A stretch of DNA of 64,000 nt, taken from positions 1 through 64,000 of the forward strand of contig NZ_JWLC01000001.1 in assembly GCF_000813745.1 (NCBI RefSeq), given 5' to 3'. This document shows positions 1-8,205 of the stretch, in pieces (the stretch's first letter is position 1; the number at the start of each line of letters is the position of its first letter). Source of the stretch: Leisingera sp. ANG-M1 (lineage in GTDB: Bacteria > Pseudomonadota > Alphaproteobacteria > Rhodobacterales > Rhodobacteraceae). Under the pieces are notes generated by a model, which ran no database searches, was not told the DNA's origin, and was given only the letters and a program-made list of their open reading frames with translations. Made by a program: the position numbers and the translations under genes.

Positions 1-67
1 TTTCTTTGCCGCAAGGCAGCGGCTCCCGCACCCCACCAGCGCATCCCGGCTGGACGGGGCGGTGGGG

Positions 68-619
68 ATGGCAGATAGTCCTTTCATGCCAACAAACGAT
101 TTGAAACAGATCAGCAAATTTCTCAGCTACCTCCTGCGGCATAATCCTGGCGACCTTGGCCTGGAGATGGACCGGCATGGCTGGGTGCATGTCGAAGATA
201 TCCTTGCCAAGGCGGATCAGCCGCTGACCCGGCAGCAGATTGAAGAAACGGTCCGGACCAGCAGCAAGCAGCGGTTTTCCCTGTCCGCCGATGGCGCCCG
301 CATCCGCGCCAACCAGGGACACTCCTTTCCTGTCGACCTCGGGCTGGAGGCCATCGCGCCGCCGGACATTCTCTACCACGGCACCGCCAAGAAGAATCTT
401 GCGGTGATACTGGCGGAGGGGCTGCAGCCGATGGAACGCCAGCATGTTCATCTGTCCTTGGATCAGGAAACTGCCCGCGCTGTCGGCTCCCGGCATGGCA
501 AACCAGTTGTCCTGCAGGTGGATGCCGCTCGGATGCAGGCAGAGGGTCATGCGTTCTTCCTTTCAGCAAACGGTGTCTGGCTTTGCCTGTCAGTACCGGC
601 CCGGTACTTGCGGCAGTGA
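68..619 (+). CDS. kptA: RNA 2'-phosphotransferase, KptA/Tpt1 family
   Basis: KptA/Tpt1 enzymes move the 2'-phosphate of a splice-type RNA junction to NAD+, giving ADP-ribose 1'',2''-cyclic phosphate; the bacterial role is unclear. The protein shows the family blocks in order: LSYLLRH near the N-terminus, KQRFSL, LYHGT and HVHLS, which supply the conserved Arg and His residues. The length (about 183 aa) is normal. GTG at 62, ATG at 68 and ATG at 86 are all possible starts; 68 is chosen because the conserved part begins after the third. The stop overlaps the GTG start of the next gene, so the two are probably translationally coupled. Confidence 0.93.
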   Translation: MADSPFMPTNDLKQISKFLSYLLRHNPGDLGLEMDRHGWVHVEDILAKADQPLTRQQIEETVRTSSKQRFSLSADGARIRANQGHSFPVDLGLEAIAPPDILYHGTAKKNLAVILAEGLQPMERQHVHLSLDQETARAVGSRHGKPVVLQVDAARMQAEGHAFFLSANGVWLCLSVPARYLRQ

Positions 620-1509
620 AACCCGCTCCTTCAAACCGCACCCGCAAGCTGGAGCGCCGCCTAGGCGACGGGATGCGCGCCCGCCTGCCGGTGGCAGTCT
701 CCGAGTTCATCATGTTCACCCTGAAGCAGGGCTGGGCCGCAATTTTCGGCATTTTGCTTCTGGGCGGACTGATCGTGACCGACCGGATCTGGCAGGAGGA
801 CTGGCCGCTGGCGCGCTATGACGCGCTGCTGGCCTATGCCCTGCTGCTGCAGGCGGTGCTGCTGGCAACCGGCATGGAAAGCTGGCGCGAGGTGCGGGTC
901 ATTCTGCTGTTCCATCTGACCGGAACCGCTATGGAAATTTTCAAAGTCCAAGCAGGTAGCTGGGCCTATCCCGGCGGCGGCCTGATCAAACTGTGGGATG
1001 TGCCACTGTTTTCCGGGTTCATGTACGCCTCTGTCGGCTCTTACATGGCGCGGGTGATCCGGCTGTTCGGCATGCGGTTCGCGCCCTACCCGCCCTTTTG
1101 GGCAACCGTTCTGCTGGCAGCTGCCATCTACGCCAACTTCTTTGCCCACCACTTCCTCCCGGACATCCGGCTTGGGCTGTTTGCCGCAACGCTGCTGCTT
1201 TTTGCCCGCACCCGCATCTGGTTCCGCATAGGCGAGCGCGTCTATTGGATGCCGCTGCCTGCAGCCGCCTTTCTGTCGAGCTTTTTCCTCTGGCTGGCTG
1301 AGAACGTCGGCACCGGCACCAGGACCTGGCTTTACAAAGGCCAGAGCAGCCATGACTGGGTAAGCCTGGCCAAGATGGGATCCTGGTACCTGCTGCTTTA
1401 TGTCAGCTTTGTCACCGTTACGCTGGTGTTCCGGGAGGCATTGTCCCCTTCGCCAGTCTCCGCCCGGCAGATGGCAAGCCGCCGTCAGCCCGCGCCCGCA
1501 GCGGAATGA
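616..1509 (+). CDS. DUF817 family integral membrane protein
   Basis: A polytopic membrane protein of about 297 aa resembling the DUF817 family, whose function is unknown. Roughly seven hydrophobic segments are visible, with charged loops such as SSHDWVSLAKMGSW near the C-terminus. The GTG at 616 overlaps the kptA stop as GTGA, and the reading frame upstream of the later ATG at 673 (RTRKLERRLGDG) looks like the family's amphipathic N-terminus, so 616 is preferred. The pairing with kptA shows co-transcription but says little about role. Confidence 0.85.
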   Translation: MKPAPSNRTRKLERRLGDGMRARLPVAVSEFIMFTLKQGWAAIFGILLLGGLIVTDRIWQEDWPLARYDALLAYALLLQAVLLATGMESWREVRVILLFHLTGTAMEIFKVQAGSWAYPGGGLIKLWDVPLFSGFMYASVGSYMARVIRLFGMRFAPYPPFWATVLLAAAIYANFFAHHFLPDIRLGLFAATLLLFARTRIWFRIGERVYWMPLPAAAFLSSFFLWLAENVGTGTRTWLYKGQSSHDWVSLAKMGSWYLLLYVSFVTVTLVFREALSPSPVSARQMASRRQPAPAAE

Positions 1510-1613
1510 ACCGCAGCGGCCGGGCGGTTGAGTGTGCTCCTCCGATTTGGCGGATCACGATACCGGCTGACGCCCCATCAATGCAGCCGCAGCCAGCTGC
1601 ACCGCGCCGGGCT

Positions 1614-1979
1614 TCAGATCAGCCCGCGCCAGCGCAGCACGAGGATCAGCAGTGCCAGAACGGCAAGGACGGAAAAAGCCATACTGCCCAGCACGCCCAG
1701 CCAGAACCCTTTGCGCCGGTCGGCGAGATCAATCTTTTCCAGATACGCCTTCACTTCGCGCACGGCGCCGCGCAGCGGTTTTTCATCGACGGTCAGCCGC
1801 AGTTTGGGATGATCCAGCAGCGGCAAGGCATCGGCGATTTTCATACCTTGTTTGTAGATGCGGCGGGGAATGCGGCGGCGGGCGCGCTTCAGCGCTGCGG
1901 CCAGATCGCCCGAGGCATGCTCACGCTCTTTCAGCAGGGTGCGGATCTCTTCGATGTCCTGTTCCAGGCTGGCGGCCAT
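1614..1979 (-). CDS. small C-tail-anchored protein of unknown function
   Basis: A 121-aa protein with a charged, helical N-terminal two thirds (EEIRTLLKERE, coiled-coil-like), a basic RARRRIPRRIY stretch and one strong membrane helix near residues 94-117 followed by a short basic tail. This suggests an inner-membrane anchor with the helical part in the cytoplasm. I do not recognise the family. It stands alone, convergent with the DUF817 gene and divergent from the hydrolase gene. Confidence 0.7.
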   Translation of the reverse strand: MAASLEQDIEEIRTLLKEREHASGDLAAALKRARRRIPRRIYKQGMKIADALPLLDHPKLRLTVDEKPLRGAVREVKAYLEKIDLADRRKGFWLGVLGSMAFSVLAVLALLILVLRWRGLI

Positions 1980-2081
1980 TCCGGCTCTCTCCCTTGCTGC
2001 GGTGCGGCCCTACCCTAGCGTGCGCCGGGCCGGGTCTCAATGGGGGTGGCAAGCCTTTGCCTGCACGGCTATCAAGATCGC

Positions 2082-2840
2082 ATGCTGAACACGATCACAC
2101 ACGGCTCTGCCACCGACAAAACCCCGCTTCTGATTGCCCATGGGCTTTACGGCTCCGCCCGCAATTGGGGTGTTATTGCCAAGCGCCTGTCGGATGAACG
2201 GCTGGTGGTGGCTGCAGACATGCGCAACCACGGCGACAGTCCGCGCACCGATAGCCATACCTATCCGGAGCTGGCTGCGGATCTGGCCGAAGTCATCGCG
2301 GCCCATGGCGGCCGGATGGATGTGATCGGCCATTCTATGGGCGGCAAGGCCGCGATGACGCTGGCTTTGAACCACCCGAAGGCGGTGCGCCGCCTGGTGG
2401 TCGCCGACATTGCACCGGTGGCCTATGGGCACACGCAAATCCAGTATATCCACGCGATGCGCTCGGTGGATCTGGACACCGTGCAGCGCCGCCCCGAGGC
2501 TGCGGTGCAGCTGGCAGAGGCCGGGGTGGAACCGGCACTGCAGAGTTTTTTCACCCAGTCGCTGGATATCCCGAACAGGCGCTGGAAGCTGAACCTGGAC
2601 ACGCTGGCAAATCAGATGCCGAACATCATGTCCTTTCCTGAGATGGACGCCTCCTGGAACGGACCTGCCCTGTTTTTGTCAGGCGCCGAGTCGGACTATG
2701 TGCTGCCCGAACACCGCGATCTGATCCGCGCCCGCTTCCCTGCTGCCCGGTTTGCCAAACTGCCTGGCGCTGGCCATTGGCTGCACGCCGAGAAGCCGCG
2801 GGAATTCGAGGCTGCGGCGCGGGTCTTCTTGAACGCCTAG
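2082..2840 (+). CDS. alpha/beta-fold hydrolase (YbfF-like esterase)
   Basis: A 252-aa alpha/beta hydrolase. Visible elements are the oxyanion-hole HG near residue 20, the nucleophile elbow GHSMGG with Ser85, a late acidic residue in ESDYVLPEH, and the catalytic His in GAGHWLHAEKP. The compact size and motif set match the YbfF/esterase branch that cleaves short acyl esters or thioesters; the natural substrate is unknown. ATG at 2082 is chosen over an upstream in-frame codon at 2040 because MLNTITHG starts directly before the first core strand. Confidence 0.88.
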   Translation: MLNTITHGSATDKTPLLIAHGLYGSARNWGVIAKRLSDERLVVAADMRNHGDSPRTDSHTYPELAADLAEVIAAHGGRMDVIGHSMGGKAAMTLALNHPKAVRRLVVADIAPVAYGHTQIQYIHAMRSVDLDTVQRRPEAAVQLAEAGVEPALQSFFTQSLDIPNRRWKLNLDTLANQMPNIMSFPEMDASWNGPALFLSGAESDYVLPEHRDLIRARFPAARFAKLPGAGHWLHAEKPREFEAAARVFLNA

Positions 2841-3025
2841 GCGCCGCGGGCGTAAAGCTGCTTGGCCACCAGCCAGGCCACCGGCATACCCAGAACCGCG
2901 CCAATGGCAGCCGAGGCCAGGATGGCCGGAACCGTGGACATGCCTGCGACCAGGACCACGATAACACCAACGCCTGCCAGGCTGCTGCCGATCAGCGAGT
3001 AAAGAACGGATGCAAGGCGCAACAT
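2837..3025 (-). CDS. small two-helix membrane protein, commonly mislabelled 'CTP synthetase'
   Basis: A 62-aa protein made almost entirely of two membrane helices (LYSLIGSSLAGVGVIVVLV and ILASAAIGAVLGMPVAWLV). Proteins of this type recur in roseobacters and are often labelled CTP synthetase, although no catalytic domain could fit. The ATG at 3025 has a good ribosome site (GGAGAG) seven bases upstream, so a longer upstream reading is rejected. It converges with the hydrolase gene, the two sharing a CTAG at their stops. Confidence 0.8.
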   Translation of the reverse strand: MLRLASVLYSLIGSSLAGVGVIVVLVAGMSTVPAILASAAIGAVLGMPVAWLVAKQLYARGA

Positions 3026-3173
3026 GGGGTCTCTCCTATAACTGCCGAGTCTCTCTGGCTTCAGGCATAGGGAGAGTGGAGGGCTGCCGCCTTGATCAGG
3101 ATCAGATGGCACACCAATCAAAAAAGGCGGCCCCGAAGGGCCGCCGGCAGCTGACTATCCGGGGAGGAACTGG

Positions 3174-3485
3174 TCAGCCGATTTCCACGAAAACCCGGCC
3201 GCCTTCGACCTTGACCGGGTAGGTCTTGAGGTCCTCATGAACCGGCGCCGACAGCGCCTTGCCGGTGCAGATGTCAAAGCGGCCGCCGTGCAGCGGGCAT
3301 TCGATGACGCAATCGATCACTAGCCCGTCCTCCAGGCTCTGCTCCTCATGGGTGCACATCAGGTCAGAGGCGAAGAACCCCTTTTCGGTGTTGTAGATTG
3401 CGTAGGACTTGCCCCCGTGCTCCCAGGAGATCAGGTCTTCTTCGTCGATGTCATCGGTGGCGCAGGCGTCTATCCATTGGCTCAT
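3174..3485 (-). CDS. Rieske [2Fe-2S] ferredoxin
   Basis: A 103-aa soluble Rieske ferredoxin. The cluster ligands are visible as C44-T-H46 and C63-P-L-H66 in the pattern CTH...CPLHGGRFD, typical of ferredoxin components of oxygenases. It would pass electrons to an oxygenase, most simply the membrane desaturase-like protein encoded two genes upstream. It is the last conserved gene of the minus-strand operon that starts at the aldolase gene; the gap to the previous gene is 42 bp. No reductase gene is present next to it. Confidence 0.93.
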   Translation of the reverse strand: MSQWIDACATDDIDEEDLISWEHGGKSYAIYNTEKGFFASDLMCTHEEQSLEDGLVIDCVIECPLHGGRFDICTGKALSAPVHEDLKTYPVKVEGGRVFVEIG

Positions 3486-3527
3486 GCTTTTTGGCTCCTG
3501 AATATCGTGTATCTTGTGTTGGCGGGT

Positions 3528-4367
3528 TCAGGCGTGAACCGGCGTCCATTTGTCCAGCGCTTCGCGCAGTTTCTCGTGCTCGCCGCCGCTCATGGCAACG
3601 GTATGGGCAGCGTCGGGGAAGGTTCCGGCCTTCACCTCGTCGCGGAAACCGGTGAGGCCTTTCTCGCGCTCGGCTGCCAGGGCTTTGCGCACCGACAGCA
3701 TGTCGGCCCAGGCCTTGGCATGGCGCGGCGGGTTTTCCACGTCACCGCAGATATCCATCATGAAAGAGAAGATGATGTCGCCGCCCGAGCCCGCGCCGAT
3801 GGAATGGGTCACCAGAGAAGTCCGTTTGTTGATCTCCTGCAATGCCTCAACCGCGACGCATTCGACCTCTGCCGCATAGGCGCCGGCATCCTCCAGCCGT
3901 TTGAAGTCCTGAAACAGGCGCATCGCCTCTTCCGCGGTCTTGCCGATGGTGCGCAGGCCGCCCACCCGGGTCGACAGCCGAGGCACCAAGCCGAGGTGGC
4001 CCTGCACGCAGAGCCCCTCGGCCGTCAGACGCTCCACAGTCTTCAAGCCCCGCGGAGTGTAGATCGCATCAGCACCGCGCTCGGCCACCCGGATGGCGGC
4101 GCGCAGGGCTTCGTCTTCGGTGGCGTATTGCACCATGGTCTGCGAGCCGGTGACAAAGGTGTTCGGCGCGCCGCGGCGGATGGCTTCGATATCCACGTCC
4201 GCAATGGTGATCAGATCGATCCCCAGTGCCTCAAGTGTGGCGGCTTCTTCCTCCGTCTGGGCATCGACCTGGGTCATCTTCACGCCTGCCGCCTTGTTGG
4301 CCTGGATGCAGGAGACGGTCAGGTTGCGGCGGGCCGGCTGCCCGCCATAGGTGTAGACGTTTTTCAT
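3528..4367 (-). CDS. PanB-like (ketopantoate hydroxymethyltransferase family) protein, divergent
   Basis: A 279-aa TIM-barrel protein of the PanB/phosphoenolpyruvate mutase-like superfamily. PanB-like blocks are visible: GHLGLVPR around residues 123-130 and SIGAGSGGD at 189-197. However, the segments that carry the metal-binding acidic residues of true PanB (GDS, and K-x-E-G before GHLGL) are not recognisable. True pantoate synthesis is therefore doubtful, and an aldol-type or lyase step in the catabolic operon is more likely. The start lies 7 bp after the desaturase stop, so the two are co-translated. Confidence 0.8.
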   Translation of the reverse strand: MKNVYTYGGQPARRNLTVSCIQANKAAGVKMTQVDAQTEEEAATLEALGIDLITIADVDIEAIRRGAPNTFVTGSQTMVQYATEDEALRAAIRVAERGADAIYTPRGLKTVERLTAEGLCVQGHLGLVPRLSTRVGGLRTIGKTAEEAMRLFQDFKRLEDAGAYAAEVECVAVEALQEINKRTSLVTHSIGAGSGGDIIFSFMMDICGDVENPPRHAKAWADMLSVRKALAAEREKGLTGFRDEVKAGTFPDAAHTVAMSGGEHEKLREALDKWTPVHA

Positions 4368-4374
4368 CGCTGCC

Positions 4375-5403
4375 TCACATGGTCCGCTGCGCGACGCGCT
4401 CCACCGGGCCGCCCTCGGTGATCATATGCGGCGCCTGGCGGATGGTGGCGGCCTTGGTCGGGCGGCCCAGCGAGCGGCGCAGCACCACCGACATCACTTC
4501 AAGGTTGGTCTTGAAGAAGCCCGGATCCGGCTCCGGCAATTGCTCCTGCACCGCCTCGGCCAACTTGGGCAGCGCGTGGAACGGCACCTGCGGGTAGAGG
4601 TGATGTTCGACGTGGTTGTTCATCTTCATATAGAGGAATTCAGCCAGCCAGTTGCTGCGGAACGAGCGGGTGCTTTCCAGGATCGAAGGAGAGTTCTCCT
4701 GCAGTTCCACATGCTGGATCAGGGTGAACAGCAGCATGACAGGCGCGCCCAAAACCCGCGGAACGACGATCAGCCAGACCGGCCACCAGATGCCAAAGAA
4801 GGGGGCCGCAGCGATCAGCGCATAGATGGCCAGCATGATACGCGCATTGCGGGTCATCTTGGCAAACTCGCCCTCCGGCGTGACCATCTTCATTGTGTCG
4901 GTGTAATGGCCCACCGCCAGTTGCACAAAGACCTGCATGTGGAAGCGCAACAGCGCAAAACCGGTGATCTCAGCCAGCCAGCCGCCAAAGCCCATTGGGG
5001 TATCGAAGGGCATCTGGCTGTCCTTGCCGACCCACCAGGTATGGGTGTGGTGATTGGTGTGGGTATAGCGGCGGTGCAGCGGCTCCTCCATGTAGAGGAG
5101 CGAGGTCACCCACAGCACGGCTTCGTTCAGCCAGCGGGTGCGGAAGGCGGTGCCATGCGCGGTTTCATGGCTGAAGGAATAGGCCGGCACGGTCAGGAAG
5201 ATTCCGTGCAGCAGCATTGCAGGCCACACCCAGATCGTTCCGAGCGTGGCCCAGACCAGGGTGCCAGTGGCGGCCAGGAAGGCAATCCACTGCGCTATGT
5301 AGATCAGACCAGGCCTGTCGCTGCGGGCGGCGATGGATTTCAGCGTCTTCTTGTCGAGTTTCACACCCGAGGACGCGGCATTTGTAGGGACGTAATCAGG
5401 CAT
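4375..5403 (-). CDS. membrane di-iron fatty acid desaturase-like oxygenase
   Basis: A 342-aa membrane protein with the three His boxes of the desaturase/hydroxylase family: HETAH (79-83), HTNHHTH (115-121) and HVEHH near the C-terminus, plus about four membrane helices. These ligate two irons and activate O2. The pairing with a Rieske ferredoxin, a class II aldolase and a PanB-like protein argues for oxidation of a small catabolic substrate rather than lipid desaturation. ATG at 5403 is chosen; an earlier in-frame codon at 5451 lies in intergenic-looking sequence. Confidence 0.87.
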   Translation of the reverse strand: MPDYVPTNAASSGVKLDKKTLKSIAARSDRPGLIYIAQWIAFLAATGTLVWATLGTIWVWPAMLLHGIFLTVPAYSFSHETAHGTAFRTRWLNEAVLWVTSLLYMEEPLHRRYTHTNHHTHTWWVGKDSQMPFDTPMGFGGWLAEITGFALLRFHMQVFVQLAVGHYTDTMKMVTPEGEFAKMTRNARIMLAIYALIAAAPFFGIWWPVWLIVVPRVLGAPVMLLFTLIQHVELQENSPSILESTRSFRSNWLAEFLYMKMNNHVEHHLYPQVPFHALPKLAEAVQEQLPEPDPGFFKTNLEVMSVVLRRSLGRPTKAATIRQAPHMITEGGPVERVAQRTM

Positions 5404-5509
5404 CTGGAACCTTCTGGATGGCTGAAGAGGTGTTTCGATTGGATGCAGCAAGCCGCCGGGCAGAACGTTGTCCTGCCCGTGGCCTCATTGCCTGCGTGGA
5501 GTGCCTGCC

Positions 5510-6268
5510 TTAGCTGGCGTAGTTGGAGCCTTCGTCGTCGAGGATCGCCTTCAGCTCGGCCAGGTGGCGCTCCGCCTGATCCGGGTAATCCTCCAGCTCT
5601 TGCGCGGTCTTCTCGGCGATCTCGTCGCTCAGCACCCGCAGCTTCTGGCCGGTTTGCAGCGCCCGGATATAGGTCTCGGCAGCGCGCTCGAAATAATAAA
5701 GGCGGTTGAAGGTATCCGCGACGGTATCGCCAATCACCAGCACCCCGTGGTTGCCCATGATCATGGTTTTGACCTTGGGGTCGCTCAGCATCGAGGCGCA
5801 GCGCTCGCCCTCACTGTCGAAGGCCAGCCCGCCGAATTCACCATCAACCACATGGCGGTTGTAGAAGGTGGCGGTGTTCTGGTCGATCGGCGGCAGGGTG
5901 CTGTCGGCGAGGCAGGCCAGGACGGTGGCGTGGATCGAGTGCACATGCATTACGCAGCGCGCATGCGGGCACAGCCGGTGGATCGAGCCGTGCAGGCCCC
6001 AGGCGGTCGGGTCCGGCGCTTCGGGGCGCTCCATGGTCTTGGGGTCGTTGGCGTCCAGGAACAAAAGATCCGAGGCCTTGACGCGGCTGAAGTGCACCTG
6101 GTTCGGGTTCATCAGAAACTGGCTGCCGTCCTCGTTCACCGCCAGGCTGAAATGGTTCGCCACCGCCTCATGCATGTTCAGCCGTTCAGTCCAGCGGAAC
6201 GCCGCGGCCATATCGACGCGCTCCTGCCAATGGGTGAGGTTCGGGCTCAAATCCGCTTGCTTGTTCAT
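5510..6268 (-). CDS. class II aldolase/adducin family protein
   Basis: A 252-aa class II aldolase-like protein. The zinc-site motifs are visible as MHVHSIHA and MGNHGVLVIG, and the family N-terminal helix region is present. Members perform retro-aldol cleavage or decarboxylation on small hydroxy acids or phosphosugars. The start at 6268 has a GGAGG ribosome site. It is the first gene of the minus-strand operon and is divergent from the LysR gene, 112 bp apart. Confidence 0.87.
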   Translation of the reverse strand: MNKQADLSPNLTHWQERVDMAAAFRWTERLNMHEAVANHFSLAVNEDGSQFLMNPNQVHFSRVKASDLLFLDANDPKTMERPEAPDPTAWGLHGSIHRLCPHARCVMHVHSIHATVLACLADSTLPPIDQNTATFYNRHVVDGEFGGLAFDSEGERCASMLSDPKVKTMIMGNHGVLVIGDTVADTFNRLYYFERAAETYIRALQTGQKLRVLSDEIAEKTAQELEDYPDQAERHLAELKAILDDEGSNYAS

Positions 6269-6342
6269 TCTGGCGCCTCCCAAAAGTTGCTGCATCATTG
6301 GTGCCAGCCGCAATCGCTGCTGACAAACGATTGATTCACGCG

Positions 6343-6367
6343 TAATGCATTAATTGAACTAATGCAT
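6343..6367. promoter_or_regulatory. putative LysR-type operator with repeated TAATGCAT
   Basis: The divergent region between the aldolase and LysR genes holds a perfect 10-bp palindrome TAATGCATTA at 6343-6352 and a second copy of TAATGCAT at 6360-6367, 17 bp downstream. Two sites on nearly the same face of the helix, next to a LysR gene, fit an activator binding site for the operon. The assignment rests on position and symmetry only. Confidence 0.5.
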
Positions 6368-6380
6368 AGGTCATGCGTCA

Positions 6381-7271
6381 ATGTCTTCCCCAGGCTCGCC
6401 CTCTCCTTCCCTGCCCCCGCTCACCTGGCTGCGTGCCTTTGAGGCCAGTGCGCGGCACCTCTCATTCACCCGCGCCGCCGGCGAGCTGAACCTGACGCAA
6501 TCGGCAATCAGCCAGCATGTGCGCAGCCTGGAGAACTTTCTGGGCCGCGAGCTGTTCATCCGCAAAACCCGGGCGCTGGAACTCAGCGAGGCCGGAGCCA
6601 ATTACATGCCCATCGTGCGCGAGGCCTTTGACCTGATTGCGGCCGGCACCCAGGCCTTTACCGGCGGCGACCAAGGGCGGCACTTGGTGCTGCAGTGTAA
6701 TATGGCCTTTTCGGTGTTCTGGCTGTCGCCGCGCCTTCCACGACTGTACGAGAAATTCCCCTGGCTGGTGCTGAACATCGTAACCCCGATCTGGGACCCG
6801 GAGCGTCATGCCAGCTCGGCCGGAACCGAGATACGCTTTGGCCGGCCGAATGACATGTCGGCCGCCGCGATCCGGCTGACCCGGGACAGGTTCTACCCGG
6901 TCTGCGCGCCGGGCTACCAGGGCGGTGAAGTCGATTTCGCCACTGCAAACCTGCTGGATTGTGCGGGGGTAACAGGCTCTTGGGGCGCATGGTTCAAGTC
7001 GCAGGAACTGCCGTTTGAACGCAATCACGAGATCCAGCTGGCCTCCACTTACGTGATTGCCATGACCGCTGCGGTGAATGGCGCCGGCATTTCCATGTCG
7101 CATGACACCTTGGCGGGCGGGCTGCTGGAGAGCGGTCAGCTGGTCAAGGCCAGCGAACACTCGGCAGAATTGTTGGAGAACTACTTCCTGCTACCGCCAC
7201 CAAGCCATTCTAGCACGCCAGCGTCGCGGGCGTTTCTGGATTGGCTTGAGGGAGAACTGCCGCCTGTTTAG
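6381..7271 (+). CDS. LysR-family transcriptional regulator, GcvA-like
   Basis: A 296-aa LysR-type regulator. The N-terminal winged helix is clear (PPLTWLRAFEASARHLSFTRA then LNLTQSAISQHVRSLE), and the rest is the periplasmic-binding-like effector domain. The WLRAFEASARHLSFTRAA wording is typical of GcvA-like members in roseobacters. It is divergent from the aldolase-desaturase-PanB-Rieske operon and most likely controls it in response to the pathway substrate. Confidence 0.92.
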   Translation: MSSPGSPSPSLPPLTWLRAFEASARHLSFTRAAGELNLTQSAISQHVRSLENFLGRELFIRKTRALELSEAGANYMPIVREAFDLIAAGTQAFTGGDQGRHLVLQCNMAFSVFWLSPRLPRLYEKFPWLVLNIVTPIWDPERHASSAGTEIRFGRPNDMSAAAIRLTRDRFYPVCAPGYQGGEVDFATANLLDCAGVTGSWGAWFKSQELPFERNHEIQLASTYVIAMTAAVNGAGISMSHDTLAGGLLESGQLVKASEHSAELLENYFLLPPPSHSSTPASRAFLDWLEGELPPV

Positions 7272-7279
7272 AAAGTCCC

Positions 7280-7328
7280 GCCCGGCTGAAGGCCGGGCAG
7301 CGCCCGACCGCCCCCATGGGCGGGCGCT
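7280..7328 (+). terminator. two strong GC hairpins after the LysR gene
   Basis: GCCCGGC (7280-7286) pairs with GCCGGGC (7292-7298), and AGCGCCCG (7299-7306) pairs with CGGGCGCT (7321-7328). There is no T-tract, so termination is only likely, not shown. Confidence 0.35.
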
Positions 7329-7461
7329 ACGCTTCCGCCTGCGGCCGGGCCCCGCCCTCAGCGTAAATCAGCCATTTTCAAAATTCTCCAACAAGTCCTG
7401 CCGAATGTTCGCAATACGCCCGCGCCTTGCGCCATTTCGCGCTTGCTGTTAAACGCGCGGC

Positions 7462-7495
7462 ACCGGTCGCAGCCTACCCGGTCACCAAAACAAGG
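7462..7495 (+). promoter_or_regulatory. preQ1-I riboswitch (type II-like) controlling queC-queD-queE-queF
   Basis: A short aptamer sits directly before queC: stem P1 ACCGG/CCGGT, loop UCGCAGCCUACC, then an A-rich tail ending CCAAAACAAGG. This matches the layout and much of the sequence of the Thermoanaerobacter tengcongensis preQ1-I aptamer, including loop UCGCAG and tail ACAAAACAAGG. The tail overlaps the queC ribosome site AAGGG (7492-7496), eight bases before the ATG. Ligand binding would therefore hide the ribosome site and lower translation of the operon when preQ1 is plentiful. Confidence 0.85.
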
Positions 7496-7503
7496 GTTCA
7501 AAC

Positions 7504-8205
7504 ATGAAGACTATCGTTATCTGCTCGGGCGGGCTGGATTCCGTTTCGCTTGCCCATATGGTCGCTGAGGAGCATCAGCTGACCCGTCTTGTCTCTTTCG
7601 ACTATGGCCAGCGCCACCGCAAAGAGCTCGACTATGCCACCGCCGCGGCCAAACGGCTGGGCGTGCCGCATGACATCATCGACATGCGCGGGATCGGCGC
7701 CGCCCTTTCCGGCTCAGCCCTGACCGATGACATCGACGTGCCGGACGGCCACTATGAAGAAGAGACCATGAAGGTCACTGTAGTGCCGAACCGCAACGCG
7801 ATCATGCTCACCATTGCTTATGGCATCGCCGCTGCCAACGGGGATGAGGCCGTGGCCACTGCGGTGCATGGCGGCGACCACTTCATCTATCCGGACTGCC
7901 GCCCGGCCTTCACCGAGGCCTTTGACGCCATGCAGCGGGCAGCGCTGGACGGCTATGCGGACGTTCGGCTCTATACGCCCTTTGTGCACCGCACCAAGGG
8001 CGACATCGTCACCGCGGGCGCCAAGCACAACACCCCCTTTGCCGAGACTTGGTCCTGCTACAAGGGCGGCGACAAGCATTGCGGCCGCTGCGGCACCTGC
8101 GTCGAGCGGCGAGAGGCCTTCCATCTGGCAGGCGTAGAGGATCCGACCGACTACGCCGACCCGGATTTTTGGAAAGCCGCCATAGCAGGCAAGGACGGCG
8201 CCTGA
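7504..8205 (+). CDS. queC: 7-cyano-7-deazaguanine synthase QueC
   Basis: A 233-aa QueC. It turns 7-carboxy-7-deazaguanine, ammonia and ATP into preQ0. The ATP-pyrophosphatase P-loop SGGLDS lies at residues 8-13, and the C-terminal zinc cysteines are visible in CYKGG..HCGRCGTC. It is the first gene of a four-gene preQ1 operon and lies just behind the preQ1-I aptamer. Its stop overlaps the queD start (TGATG). Confidence 0.97.
   Translation: MKTIVICSGGLDSVSLAHMVAEEHQLTRLVSFDYGQRHRKELDYATAAAKRLGVPHDIIDMRGIGAALSGSALTDDIDVPDGHYEEETMKVTVVPNRNAIMLTIAYGIAAANGDEAVATAVHGGDHFIYPDCRPAFTEAFDAMQRAALDGYADVRLYTPFVHRTKGDIVTAGAKHNTPFAETWSCYKGGDKHCGRCGTCVERREAFHLAGVEDPTDYADPDFWKAAIAGKDGA

Noticed and set aside
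2837-3025. Label 'CTP synthetase' for the 62-aa protein.
   Set aside because: The protein is two membrane helices only; it cannot be that enzyme.
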